A DNA stretch of 6,546 bases, from contig CAMCTQ010000072.1 of NCBI GenBank assembly GCA_945878545.1, positions 1-6,546 on the forward strand. Direction: 5' to 3'. The position numbers and the translations under genes were made by a program. Of the stretch, positions 1-5,706 are shown piece by piece. The notes beneath the pieces are model-generated. The model saw only the letters and a program-made list of their open reading frames with translations, had not been told where the DNA came from and ran no database searches. Position 1 is the stretch's first letter. The number at the start of each line of letters is the position of its first letter. The DNA is from Rickettsia typhi. GTDB lineage: Bacteria; Pseudomonadota; Alphaproteobacteria; Rickettsiales; Rickettsiaceae.

Positions 1-30
1 TTGCGCCCTCTGGTTCAAAAAGCGAAAACC

Positions 31-136
31 GTCATCCTGAGAAGGTCATAGGCCGACGTAAGGATCCAGGCTTGCTTGGTAAATCATAGAGTAAAGACTG
101 GATCCTCACGCTTTTCTACGAAAAGCTCAGGATGAC
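31..136. repeat. Imperfect GTCATCC...GGATGAC palindromic element
   Basis: Two 39-nt arms (31-69 and 98-136) are inverted copies. The outer 11 nt (GTCATCCTGAG / CTCAGGATGAC) and the inner 9 nt (AGGATCCAG / CTGGATCCT) match perfectly, while the middle of each arm has diverged. The central spacer is 28 nt. Intergenic palindromes with these ends are common in Rickettsiales and several other host-associated bacteria. They are usually read as non-coding, MITE-like or REP-like repeats. It lies about 100 nt beyond the stop codon of the minus-strand pentapeptide gene, so its RNA hairpin could also help end or protect that transcript, but no U-run follows it. The rest of 1-240 shows no gene. Confidence 0.7.
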
Positions 137-240
137 AATCTGTTTACTCAATTAGCTATTTTCAACCAAGGCAGTGAACAAGATACCGTTTAAAGTACGA
201 AGAATATCTTTTTCACTCCCTTTCCCTAAATACAGCTCAC

Positions 241-3200
241 TCAATCACGTTGCACTGATTTCTCCTTCTTTACTGTCTTATTTTTAGCTTTCTCCGGGTT
301 ATCAGCTCTTTGCTTTTCTTGCTCCTTCTGCTTAGTACCAATATCCCTGGCTGATTCCTTCATTGGAGGCTCATGAGGCGGCGGAACTTCAGTAATAAGG
401 CCTTTTTTCGACTGTTTTCCACGTTGATCAAGTCGTTCTCTATCCACAGATCTATCAACCTCCGGACTGAGTTGCACAGGCTGCTCAAGACTTGTTTCAC
501 GTCGCCTTTCAACTTCTAGCCTCTGATCCAACCGCAACTGCACTTCTGGCGAAACTGCCATACCTTTGCCAACATTTTCTATACCACGGCCAATTGCTTC
601 AACACCTCCTCCTAATAGCACAGATGGTTTTTCGCCTAAAACAGCCTCTCCTACCCTCTCAACCCCCTCTCCTACTACCAAACCAACACCAACACCGATT
701 GGACCTCCAGCAAGACCAGCACCAGCACCAATTAAATGGATAGCTGTTATCTTTTTTGCTCCATAATGCCCAGCTACTGCACCAGCAACAGCTCCAACCG
801 CAGCTGCTCCTGCAATGACGCCAGCAATAGCTACTAGACTCAGCCCCCCTGTTGCTACCGCAGATACTGCTATAGAACCAACTATAAGAGCTCCTGCTAC
901 TGCACCAATTATTCTACCCCATTTTTCACTAAATGGTTGTTTTATAATCCCACCAATTTTCTGACAAACATAACCAACCGCCTTTAAAGCATTGCCAACT
1001 TTTTTCCCTAGCCAACTTTTTTGCTCTGCAGCATGAACCTCATTATGCTCTTTTACTACTTGCTCAATTGGTTTTTCTTTGACTTGGCCATCAGGCTGCT
1101 CCTCTTTCATATTACCTTTAGCACCTTCAATCTTAGCGCCGTGCAAATCACTAGATAGGTCGATTTCCGCCCCCTCTACTTTAGCCCCCGTGAGATTAAC
1201 TTCTGGTAATTTAGCACCTTGAAGCTCGGCCTTGCGCAAATCTACCCTCTCCATAATGGCTTTACGCATCTTAGCCTCACGCAAATTCGCCGCTTCTAGC
1301 AAAGCATCAGTAAAATCTGCTTCATCTCCTTTGACTCCTTGCATAACAGCTTTAGTAAGATCCGCTTTTGCCGCACGAAGTTTTTCTACTTGCGCGCCAG
1401 TCATATCTATTCCAGCAGCCTTAGCTCCCTCCATCACGGCTCCTTCAAGATTTGCAAATCTAGCGTTCACTCCTTCAAGATTTGCCCCTCTTAGCTCAGC
1501 TAGACGCAAATCAGCCTGTTCTAAATTAACCTTGCGAAAATCAGCTCCATCTGCTTTAATTTTTTCCATCAAGGCACGTTCTAAATCAAGACCTTCTAAC
1601 TTAGAAAGTGTATCTATCTCGCCTCCTTCTAGGTTAATACCCCTGGCATCTACATTTCTAAGTATAGAGTCTTTTATCTTCAGTTTTTCAGCTTTAACAC
1701 CAACCATCATTGCGTCTGTCAAATCAACTTTTATCAATTCCGTATTGGTCATTATCGCCCGATCAAGCAACGTATGCTTCATTGTAACTTCTCGGAGCTT
1801 AGCACCAGCTAGAGAAATCCCCTCCATATCGGCATAGTCAAAATGCGCTTCTTGAATAACAGCTTGATCCCAATTACCATTTCGAATATTTGAATAGTTA
1901 AAGTTAGATTTTTCTACAATAGCTTCAACAGCTTCTGATCCACGCATAAAAGCACGTTCAAAATCACTACCAATGATTTTGGTTTTCTGACCATCATCGG
2001 TAGGACTCATATCACTGTAGAAAAACGTAGCATCCTTAGCATTCGTATTCAGAAACTCTGTCCCTCTGAGATTAGCTGCTTCAAATGTCGCTCTACTTAA
2101 ATTTGCACCATTAAATTTGCACTTTTCTAAATTTGCTCCTGCAAAACATGATTCCTGTAAATTCGCTTTGCTAAAATCAAGACCTGAGAGATCAACTGCC
2201 GTACCTACATATTCTTGACCATCTTCAGCTCTTGGCGTAGAGAAATCAGCAACAACTTTTGCTCCAGGTTTTAGCTGATCCAATGGAATTTTTGTTTTTG
2301 CAAAATCATTTAATGTTAATTCTGGATTTTGCTTAATGGCAGCAATATATTCTTCTGCATCTTGTCTAGTTAATCTTACATATTGTTTTTCCTGTGCCTG
2401 CTCTTTTTTGCTACTACCTCTTACATATGCTGGATCAAACCTAATATTCTCCGCATTTTCTTGCATTAATAATGGTAATTCAGCAATTGTAGGGTCAACA
2501 ACGTAAGCAATCTTGCTTTTATCAAAATCATTATCAAAATCCAACTTGACGATTTCTTTTCTCTGTTTATCTAGTTCAGCCTTTTCTTGAACTAATGCGT
2601 CAAACTCTTTATTACCTGTAGAGATACCAGCCGTATAATAACCTCGTTTTATATAACTAAGCCCTTTCCAAGCCTCATCAATCTTCTCTTGTTTTGTAGC
2701 AATCTCTCTATCTTTCCTTCGTAATTTATCAGCTTTGTCACTTTCAAAACCTTCTTTTGCTAACTCTATTATATCGTCATTTCTCTCTCTATACTGGTGC
2801 AACAAAGGTTCTGCGGAGCTAAAGTATATGTCAGCATACCTTGCGCTCTTATCACGCTCTGAAATCTCAGACGCTTCCACAGGTTTAAGCGGGCTATCAT
2901 CACCACTAAGGAACTCTTCCGCAGCATCTTCACCAAATTTACAATGACTAATATCTGCACCACGCATATCTACACGTGCCATAGAGCAATCGTCAAAGAA
3001 AACGCCACTTAGGTCAGAATCACAAAAACTAACTCCTTCAAGGTTACAACTTGTAAACGTAGCACCTTTTAAGTTCGAGCCAGTAAAATCTATAGATGAC
3101 AAATCTAGATAACCCTCACGAATCCTATCTAAATTTTCCTCAGTTCTCTCACCTTCATATTTGACTTGTTGACCAAATTGCTGCCCAGAAAGATCTGGTA

Positions 3201-3432
3201 CAACAACAACATTTTGTCCTTTATAAAATTTCTCTTGAACATAATCTACAAGAGAACCTTGAGCAATAGGATCATCTGCATCTCTTGCTGCTATAAATTC
3301 AAGTAGTAAAGCCTGATTTACAGAATGTTTTTGTATTTCGACAGCAAGTTCTATTTTTATTGAATCAATTTCTTTCTCAAGAGGTACCTTTGCCATAATA
3401 ATATCTTCAACTCTAAATGGATTATCTATCAT
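241..3432 (-). CDS. Large pentapeptide-repeat protein with glycine-zipper region and basic C-terminus
   Basis: This 1063-residue protein has unknown function. In order it shows: an N-terminal region with an EFIAA motif (45-49); a short pentapeptide block (about 108-166, e.g. GSNLKGATF); a charged, probably helical or coiled-coil linker (about 185-300); a second EYIAA module (361-398); a long pentapeptide block (about 410-772) with A-[DN]-L-x-x units; a Gly/Ala-rich hydrophobic region (about 841-930) with GxxxG spacing (G880, G884, G888); and a K/E/R/P-rich tail (about 960-1063). Pentapeptide repeats form a right-handed quadrilateral beta-helix used for binding or mimicry. No signal peptide is visible. 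The first ATG is chosen because AAAGG lies 11 nt upstream; M13 (MAKV) is an alternative. A sampled stretch (1441-1500) is about 45% G+C, against 30-33% in samples from the two transporter genes. A role as a secreted, membrane-inserting effector is inference only. Confidence 0.95.
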   Translation of the reverse strand: MIDNPFRVEDIIMAKVPLEKEIDSIKIELAVEIQKHSVNQALLLEFIAARDADDPIAQGSLVDYVQEKFYKGQNVVVVPDLSGQQFGQQVKYEGERTEENLDRIREGYLDLSSIDFTGSNLKGATFTSCNLEGVSFCDSDLSGVFFDDCSMARVDMRGADISHCKFGEDAAEEFLSGDDSPLKPVEASEISERDKSARYADIYFSSAEPLLHQYRERNDDIIELAKEGFESDKADKLRRKDREIATKQEKIDEAWKGLSYIKRGYYTAGISTGNKEFDALVQEKAELDKQRKEIVKLDFDNDFDKSKIAYVVDPTIAELPLLMQENAENIRFDPAYVRGSSKKEQAQEKQYVRLTRQDAEEYIAAIKQNPELTLNDFAKTKIPLDQLKPGAKVVADFSTPRAEDGQEYVGTAVDLSGLDFSKANLQESCFAGANLEKCKFNGANLSRATFEAANLRGTEFLNTNAKDATFFYSDMSPTDDGQKTKIIGSDFERAFMRGSEAVEAIVEKSNFNYSNIRNGNWDQAVIQEAHFDYADMEGISLAGAKLREVTMKHTLLDRAIMTNTELIKVDLTDAMMVGVKAEKLKIKDSILRNVDARGINLEGGEIDTLSKLEGLDLERALMEKIKADGADFRKVNLEQADLRLAELRGANLEGVNARFANLEGAVMEGAKAAGIDMTGAQVEKLRAAKADLTKAVMQGVKGDEADFTDALLEAANLREAKMRKAIMERVDLRKAELQGAKLPEVNLTGAKVEGAEIDLSSDLHGAKIEGAKGNMKEEQPDGQVKEKPIEQVVKEHNEVHAAEQKSWLGKKVGNALKAVGYVCQKIGGIIKQPFSEKWGRIIGAVAGALIVGSIAVSAVATGGLSLVAIAGVIAGAAAVGAVAGAVAGHYGAKKITAIHLIGAGAGLAGGPIGVGVGLVVGEGVERVGEAVLGEKPSVLLGGGVEAIGRGIENVGKGMAVSPEVQLRLDQRLEVERRRETSLEQPVQLSPEVDRSVDRERLDQRGKQSKKGLITEVPPPHEPPMKESARDIGTKQKEQEKQRADNPEKAKNKTVKKEKSVQRD
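1117..2205 (-). repeat. Pentapeptide block 2 (residues 410-772)
   Basis: This is a long run of A-[DN]-L/F/M-x-x units, with one clear interruption around residues 473-488 (DMSPTDDGQKTKIIGS). The register is most regular in residues 630-772 (ADLRL, AELRG, ANLEG, ADLTK). If continuous it would form a beta-helix of roughly 15-18 turns. Lys and Glu are frequent at the outward-facing positions, and the C-terminal part is almost free of aromatic residues. Confidence 0.88.
2935..3111 (-). repeat. Pentapeptide block 1 (residues 108-166)
   Basis: About eleven pentapeptide units are encoded here, with L, F or M at the central position: for example DFTGS, NLKGA, TFTSC, NLEGV, SFCDS, DLSGV. That is roughly three turns of a beta-helix. 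The block is cysteine-richer than block 2 (C129, C137, C149, C164). It is followed by an acidic break (GEDAAEEFLSGDD) that ends the helix. Confidence 0.85.
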
Positions 3433-3459
3433 GTAATTCTATACCTTTGTTACACCCCG

Positions 3460-3493
3460 TTACCAGTAAATAAGCTTTTGCATTTACTGGTAA
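3460..3493. promoter_or_regulatory. Perfect 12-bp inverted repeat in the leader of the pentapeptide gene
   Basis: TTACCAGTAAAT (3460-3471) and ATTTACTGGTAA (3482-3493) are exact reverse complements around a 10-nt centre. The element begins 28 nt upstream of the start codon of the minus-strand gene. It would therefore be either a hairpin in the 5' leader RNA or a dyad operator next to the promoter. It has no U-run in either direction that would make it a convincing terminator. The AT-rich DNA beyond it (3494-3540) could hold the promoter, but I see no clear -35/-10 pair. Confidence 0.6.
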
Positions 3494-3592
3494 TTGACTA
3501 TTTATTAATATATGTGGAAATTTAATCACCATATATTCAGAGCCACCACCTTAAAAAACGTTGGCGTTTACGGAAATAAAAAACCAACGACT

Positions 3593-3659
3593 GTCATCCT
3601 AGAAATTAGACGAACAAGCGCTTTAGCGCTTATTTGTGAGTCTTAATATCTGGGATGAC
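3593..3659. repeat. Second GTCATCC...GGATGAC palindromic element
   Basis: GTCATCCTAGAAATTAGAC at the left and the complement of GTCATCCCAGATATTAAGAC at the right form a nearly complete inverted repeat closing on the near-palindrome AGCGCTTTAGCGCT (3617-3630). The termini match those of the element at 31-136 but the interior is unrelated, so the two are members of a loose class and not recent copies. It sits between the divergent pentapeptide and transporter genes. It may act as a transcriptional boundary, or it may simply be an inert repeat. Confidence 0.65.
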
Positions 3660-3733
3660 ATCGGTTTTGGGAGTTACTCAACCATTTTTTAAGACGGTTG
3701 CCCTGCCATCAATTTGCCCAAAAATCTACTGAC

Positions 3734-3762
3734 TTGACAATTAAAAATACTTTATATATGTT
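3734..3762 (+). promoter_or_regulatory. Sigma-70 type promoter for the TPP riboswitch-MFS transcript
   Basis: A perfect -35 hexamer TTGACA (3734-3739) is followed after 17 nt by TATGTT (3757-3762), which keeps the key TA...T positions of the -10 box. Initiation about 7 nt downstream would fall near 3769, just before the first nucleotides of the riboswitch aptamer at about 3772. That agreement in position is good support for the assignment. Confidence 0.75.
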
Positions 3763-3771
3763 TCCAAGATA

Positions 3772-3869
3772 TGCCAGGGGTGCCAGAGAGAAAGGCTGAG
3801 ATTATACCCTACTCAAATTTTATGAATTTGAATGCACCTGATCAGGATAATGCCTGCGAAGGGAGGTGG
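3772..3869 (+). ncRNA. TPP riboswitch (THI element)
   Basis: All conserved parts of the thiamine pyrophosphate aptamer are present in order. P2 is GGGGT (3777-3781) pairing with ACCC. A short P3 is GCC...GGC. The pyrimidine-binding CTGAGA is at 3796-3801. An optional P3a hairpin has a 7-bp stem (3813-3819 / 3825-3831). P4 includes ACCTGAT (3836-3842). P5 is CAGG-ATAATG-CCTG (3843-3856), and J2-4/P4 is GCGAAGGGA. The P5 stem has compensatory changes relative to the common CTGG/CCAG form, which argues for a functional fold. P1 is short (UGCC/GGUG, or CCA/UGG). The element lies just downstream of a strong promoter and about 160 nt before the MFS gene, which it should repress when TPP is plentiful. 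Confidence 0.95.
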
Positions 3870-3899
3870 AAAATACTATTGTGCGTATTTATTTGTACG

Positions 3900-3964
3900 T
3901 GTTCAAAAAACAAGTCATCATGGCAAGCAACGTCCGTAGAGCGTGGCCGTGACCCTTTTGAACA
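3900..3964 (+). promoter_or_regulatory. Nested hairpin in the riboswitch leader (possible expression platform)
   Basis: An outer 9-bp stem (3900-3908 with 3956-3964, GTTCAAAA / TTTTGAAC plus one T:A) encloses a 7-bp stem with one G:U pair (TCATGGC 3918-3924 with GCCGTGA 3946-3952). It lies between the TPP aptamer and the MFS start. The inner hairpin is followed by CCCTTTTG and not a clean U-run, so it is not a textbook intrinsic terminator. It may be part of the switch or a scaffold in the leader. No gene is credible in 3870-4027. Confidence 0.35.
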
Positions 3965-4027
3965 ATACAGATATACACAACATAAGTATTATCCCTGGTA
4001 AATTTAACCATTATATGAAAAATATAT

Positions 4028-5254
4028 ATGAAAAATTTATCAAAGCGGGATTACTCAATTCTAATTGGCAATACAGTAGATCACTTCGACACGGCTCTTT
4101 ATGCTTTCTTGGCACCGATATTTGCACAGCTTTTTTTCCCAAATTCCGATCCCATGATTTCCTTGATATTAGCTTACAGTATTTTAGCTACTACAATAAT
4201 CACTAGACCTCTAGGCTCTTATATCTTTGGCCTTATCGCTTTAACTCATGGACCAGCTGTTAGTTTGTCATATTCTTTAATTGGAGTTGGCATAAGTACT
4301 ATAGCCCTTGGATTTATTCCAACCTATGAACAAATAGGGGTTTACGCTCCTATATTACTTATAATTCTTCGTTTTTTTGGAGGTATCTTTTCTGCAGGCG
4401 AGATTACGATAGCAAAATTATATATTTTATCAGAGAAAGATAAAAACGACGCCTTTAAAAGCTCTTATTTATATCAAACATCCGTGATGATAGGTATAGT
4501 ACTTGCGTCTTTTGTCAGCACCATAGCTCTTGAACATCGTGAATCGGAGCAGTGGCGAATCTATTTTATTATAGGAGGAATTACGGCTTTATTCGGATAT
4601 ATCTTAAGGATTTATAAAACCGAAAAATTATCATTGAATACTAAACAAATACTATCGCTATACTCTACCGGGGCAATAAAAACTCTATGGAACAACAAAA
4701 TTCTGCTACTTAGAATAGCTATTACTTCTGGCTTTGCTTACATGACATATTCCGTGCCATTCATTATTATGAACAATTTAGTACCAGAATTTACCAATCT
4801 GACTCTAGAAGACATGATGCCATCTAATACTACTCTTTTGATTATGGACATGATACTTCTGCCGATAATAGGCGCTTTCCTGATAAAATTTGAATTAAAA
4901 AACATATTACTACTTAATGTTAGCATTTTGGCAATTACTATATTACCAATCTGGTACTATGTTGAAAACAGCTCTTTTGTCTACATAATATCTGTAAAGA
5001 TCTGGATAATAATAATCGGTATTGTGTTTAGCAACACCATAAACTTATGGTACGATGGCCTTCTACCTAAAACAGAAAAATATTTGGTTACCGGAATTGG
5101 AAGTTCAATTGGTTCAGCTGCTATAGGAAAAATGGCACCAGCTATCTGTCTTGGATTATACCATTATACAAACTCTCCCTTTGTAATAGGATGGTTTATG
5201 TTTATTATTTCACTGGGAACAATTTGGGCAATTGCATGGCCACACAAAGCCTAA
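4028..5254 (+). CDS. MFS transporter under TPP riboswitch control, probable thiamine or thiamine-phosphate importer
   Basis: This 408-residue inner-membrane carrier has about 12 predicted helices, normal for MFS proteins. Motifs resemble the metabolite:H+ symporter (ProP-like) branch: GNTVDHFDTALYAF (14-27) in helix 1, TRPLG (59-63) with following FG at the helix 2-3 loop, and LRFFGGIFSAGE (114-125) in helix 4. Family members carry osmolytes, dicarboxylates and other metabolites, so family alone does not give a substrate. The upstream TPP riboswitch does: genes so controlled make or import thiamine compounds, and no biosynthetic gene is present. Thiamine, thiamine phosphate, TPP or the HMP precursor are the candidates. 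An in-frame stop at 4016-4018 forces ATG 4028 as the first possible start. No clear Shine-Dalgarno sequence precedes it. The gene appears monocistronic and ends 24 nt from a convergent small gene. Confidence 0.92.
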   Translation: MKNLSKRDYSILIGNTVDHFDTALYAFLAPIFAQLFFPNSDPMISLILAYSILATTIITRPLGSYIFGLIALTHGPAVSLSYSLIGVGISTIALGFIPTYEQIGVYAPILLIILRFFGGIFSAGEITIAKLYILSEKDKNDAFKSSYLYQTSVMIGIVLASFVSTIALEHRESEQWRIYFIIGGITALFGYILRIYKTEKLSLNTKQILSLYSTGAIKTLWNNKILLLRIAITSGFAYMTYSVPFIIMNNLVPEFTNLTLEDMMPSNTTLLIMDMILLPIIGAFLIKFELKNILLLNVSILAITILPIWYYVENSSFVYIISVKIWIIIIGIVFSNTINLWYDGLLPKTEKYLVTGIGSSIGSAAIGKMAPAICLGLYHYTNSPFVIGWFMFIISLGTIWAIAWPHKA

Positions 5255-5269
5255 TAGAGTTTGTTTTTT
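5244..5269 (+). terminator. Weak candidate terminator at the end of the MFS gene
   Basis: ACAAA (5244-5248) can pair with TTTGT (5260-5264), which runs into six T residues (5264-5269). The stem is only 5 bp and AT-rich, and it overlaps the stop codon region, so intrinsic termination here is only possible. The convergent gene leaves just 24 nt between the two stop codons. Confidence 0.25.
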
Positions 5270-5278
5270 GAAGATGGT

Positions 5279-5518
5279 TTAATTCTGACTGATTCTAGCC
5301 ATTTTTTGCTTGTTCTTATCCCAACTATACTGAGTATTAACAGTTTTAACTTCTGTAATCAAGATATCACCATTTGGCAATTGCGCTACATCCAAACCTT
5401 TTTGAAGAGAATCAACAATCAAAGAAGTCGATTTACAAATATAGTGTATATCAGAAAAGACGTCACCCTCTCCTACATTATTTGTAAATAAATTATTTTT
5501 TTCTAAACTATTAGACAT
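5279..5518 (-). CDS. Small conserved-looking hypothetical protein (Rickettsia-type, possibly DUF2671-like)
   Basis: This 79-residue soluble protein has no signal peptide or membrane segment. The N-terminal 20 residues are polar and low in complexity (SNSLEKNNLFTNN). The core, residues 24-68, looks like a compact fold: a predicted helix (DIHYICKSTSLIVDSLQKGLDV), then PNGDILITEVKTV as a beta-hairpin, then QYSWD. From memory this pattern recalls a small Rickettsia family of unknown function (DUF2671), but I cannot confirm that. The alternating hydrophobic pattern and natural codons make it more than a chance frame. The opposite-strand frame over the same DNA encodes a less plausible Ile/Phe/Leu-rich sequence. 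The ribosome site is weak. A possible promoter lies at 5560-5586. The gene converges on the MFS gene and is divergent from the ABC gene. Function unknown. Confidence 0.7.
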   Translation of the reverse strand: MSNSLEKNNLFTNNVGEGDVFSDIHYICKSTSLIVDSLQKGLDVAQLPNGDILITEVKTVNTQYSWDKNKQKMARISQN

Positions 5519-5559
5519 TACTAAATGTAACCATTTAAATTTTAAGTTAACCGCGGCAC

Positions 5560-5586
5560 ATTATCACTTTTTCTTTAAATAATCAA
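5560..5586 (-). promoter_or_regulatory. Possible promoter for the small hypothetical gene
   Basis: Read on the minus strand, TTGATT (5586-5581) and GATAAT (5565-5560) resemble -35 and -10 boxes, with a short 15-nt spacer. Initiation near 5553 would give a leader of about 35 nt. In DNA this AT-rich such matches arise easily, so the call is weak. Confidence 0.3.
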
Positions 5587-5649
5587 GAACTCTTTTTCCA
5601 AAGATATAGATATCTAGAAATTTTTCTACCTTAAAAACAAAAAATAGAG

Positions 5650-5655
5650 TACAAT
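5650..5655 (+). promoter_or_regulatory. Possible -10 box for the ABC transporter gene
   Basis: TACAAT matches five of six consensus -10 bases, and initiation near 5662 would leave a leader of about 45 nt. No good -35 hexamer is found at the expected distance (TACCTT is the 17-nt-spaced candidate). It is plausible mainly because the gene is divergent from its neighbour and needs its own promoter. Confidence 0.35.
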
Positions 5656-5706
5656 TAAGGCGCACAACAACTATACGAGCAGGTGTTTAAAAACATTAAT
5701 TTACTT

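Noticed and set aside
180..210. AAGATA/TATCTT inverted repeat downstream of the pentapeptide gene as a terminator
   Set aside because: The 6-bp AT-rich stem has a 19-nt loop and no U-run follows on the minus strand.
1232..1837. Long plus-strand open frame of 201 codons inside the pentapeptide gene
   Set aside because: It is antisense to the regular repeat and is kept open by the repeat's codon periodicity. Its product is a biased Ser/Ala/Arg/Ile sequence with no domain.
3559..3589. CGTTGG...CCAACG inverted repeat next to the second GTCATCC element
   Set aside because: Six base pairs with a 19-nt loop are expected by chance in a spacer of this length. No function can be supported.
3679..3700. 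CAACC...GGTTG short stem with a T-run, considered as a terminator
   Set aside because: The stem is only 5 bp, the T-run is in the loop and not after the stem, and no gene ends here.
3881..3952. GTG-initiated frame of 23 codons after GGAGG at 3862-3866, a possible leader peptide
   Set aside because: GGAGG is part of the conserved aptamer 3' strand, the spacing of 14 nt is long, and the peptide shows no regulatory codon run.
3771..4001. Plus-strand open frame of 76 codons beginning in the riboswitch
   Set aside because: It runs through the conserved aptamer, whose base constraints are RNA-structural. The product has no recognisable features and there is no ribosome site.
3943..4206. Plus-strand frame of 87 codons overlapping the MFS start
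   Set aside because: It overlaps the MFS gene in another frame and gives no plausible protein. Only its internal ATG 4015 is noted as a possible decoy start.
5261..5491. Plus-strand 76-codon frame opposite the small hypothetical gene
   Set aside because: It is antisense to the better-supported 79-residue protein. Its product is Ile/Phe/Leu-rich without a domain.
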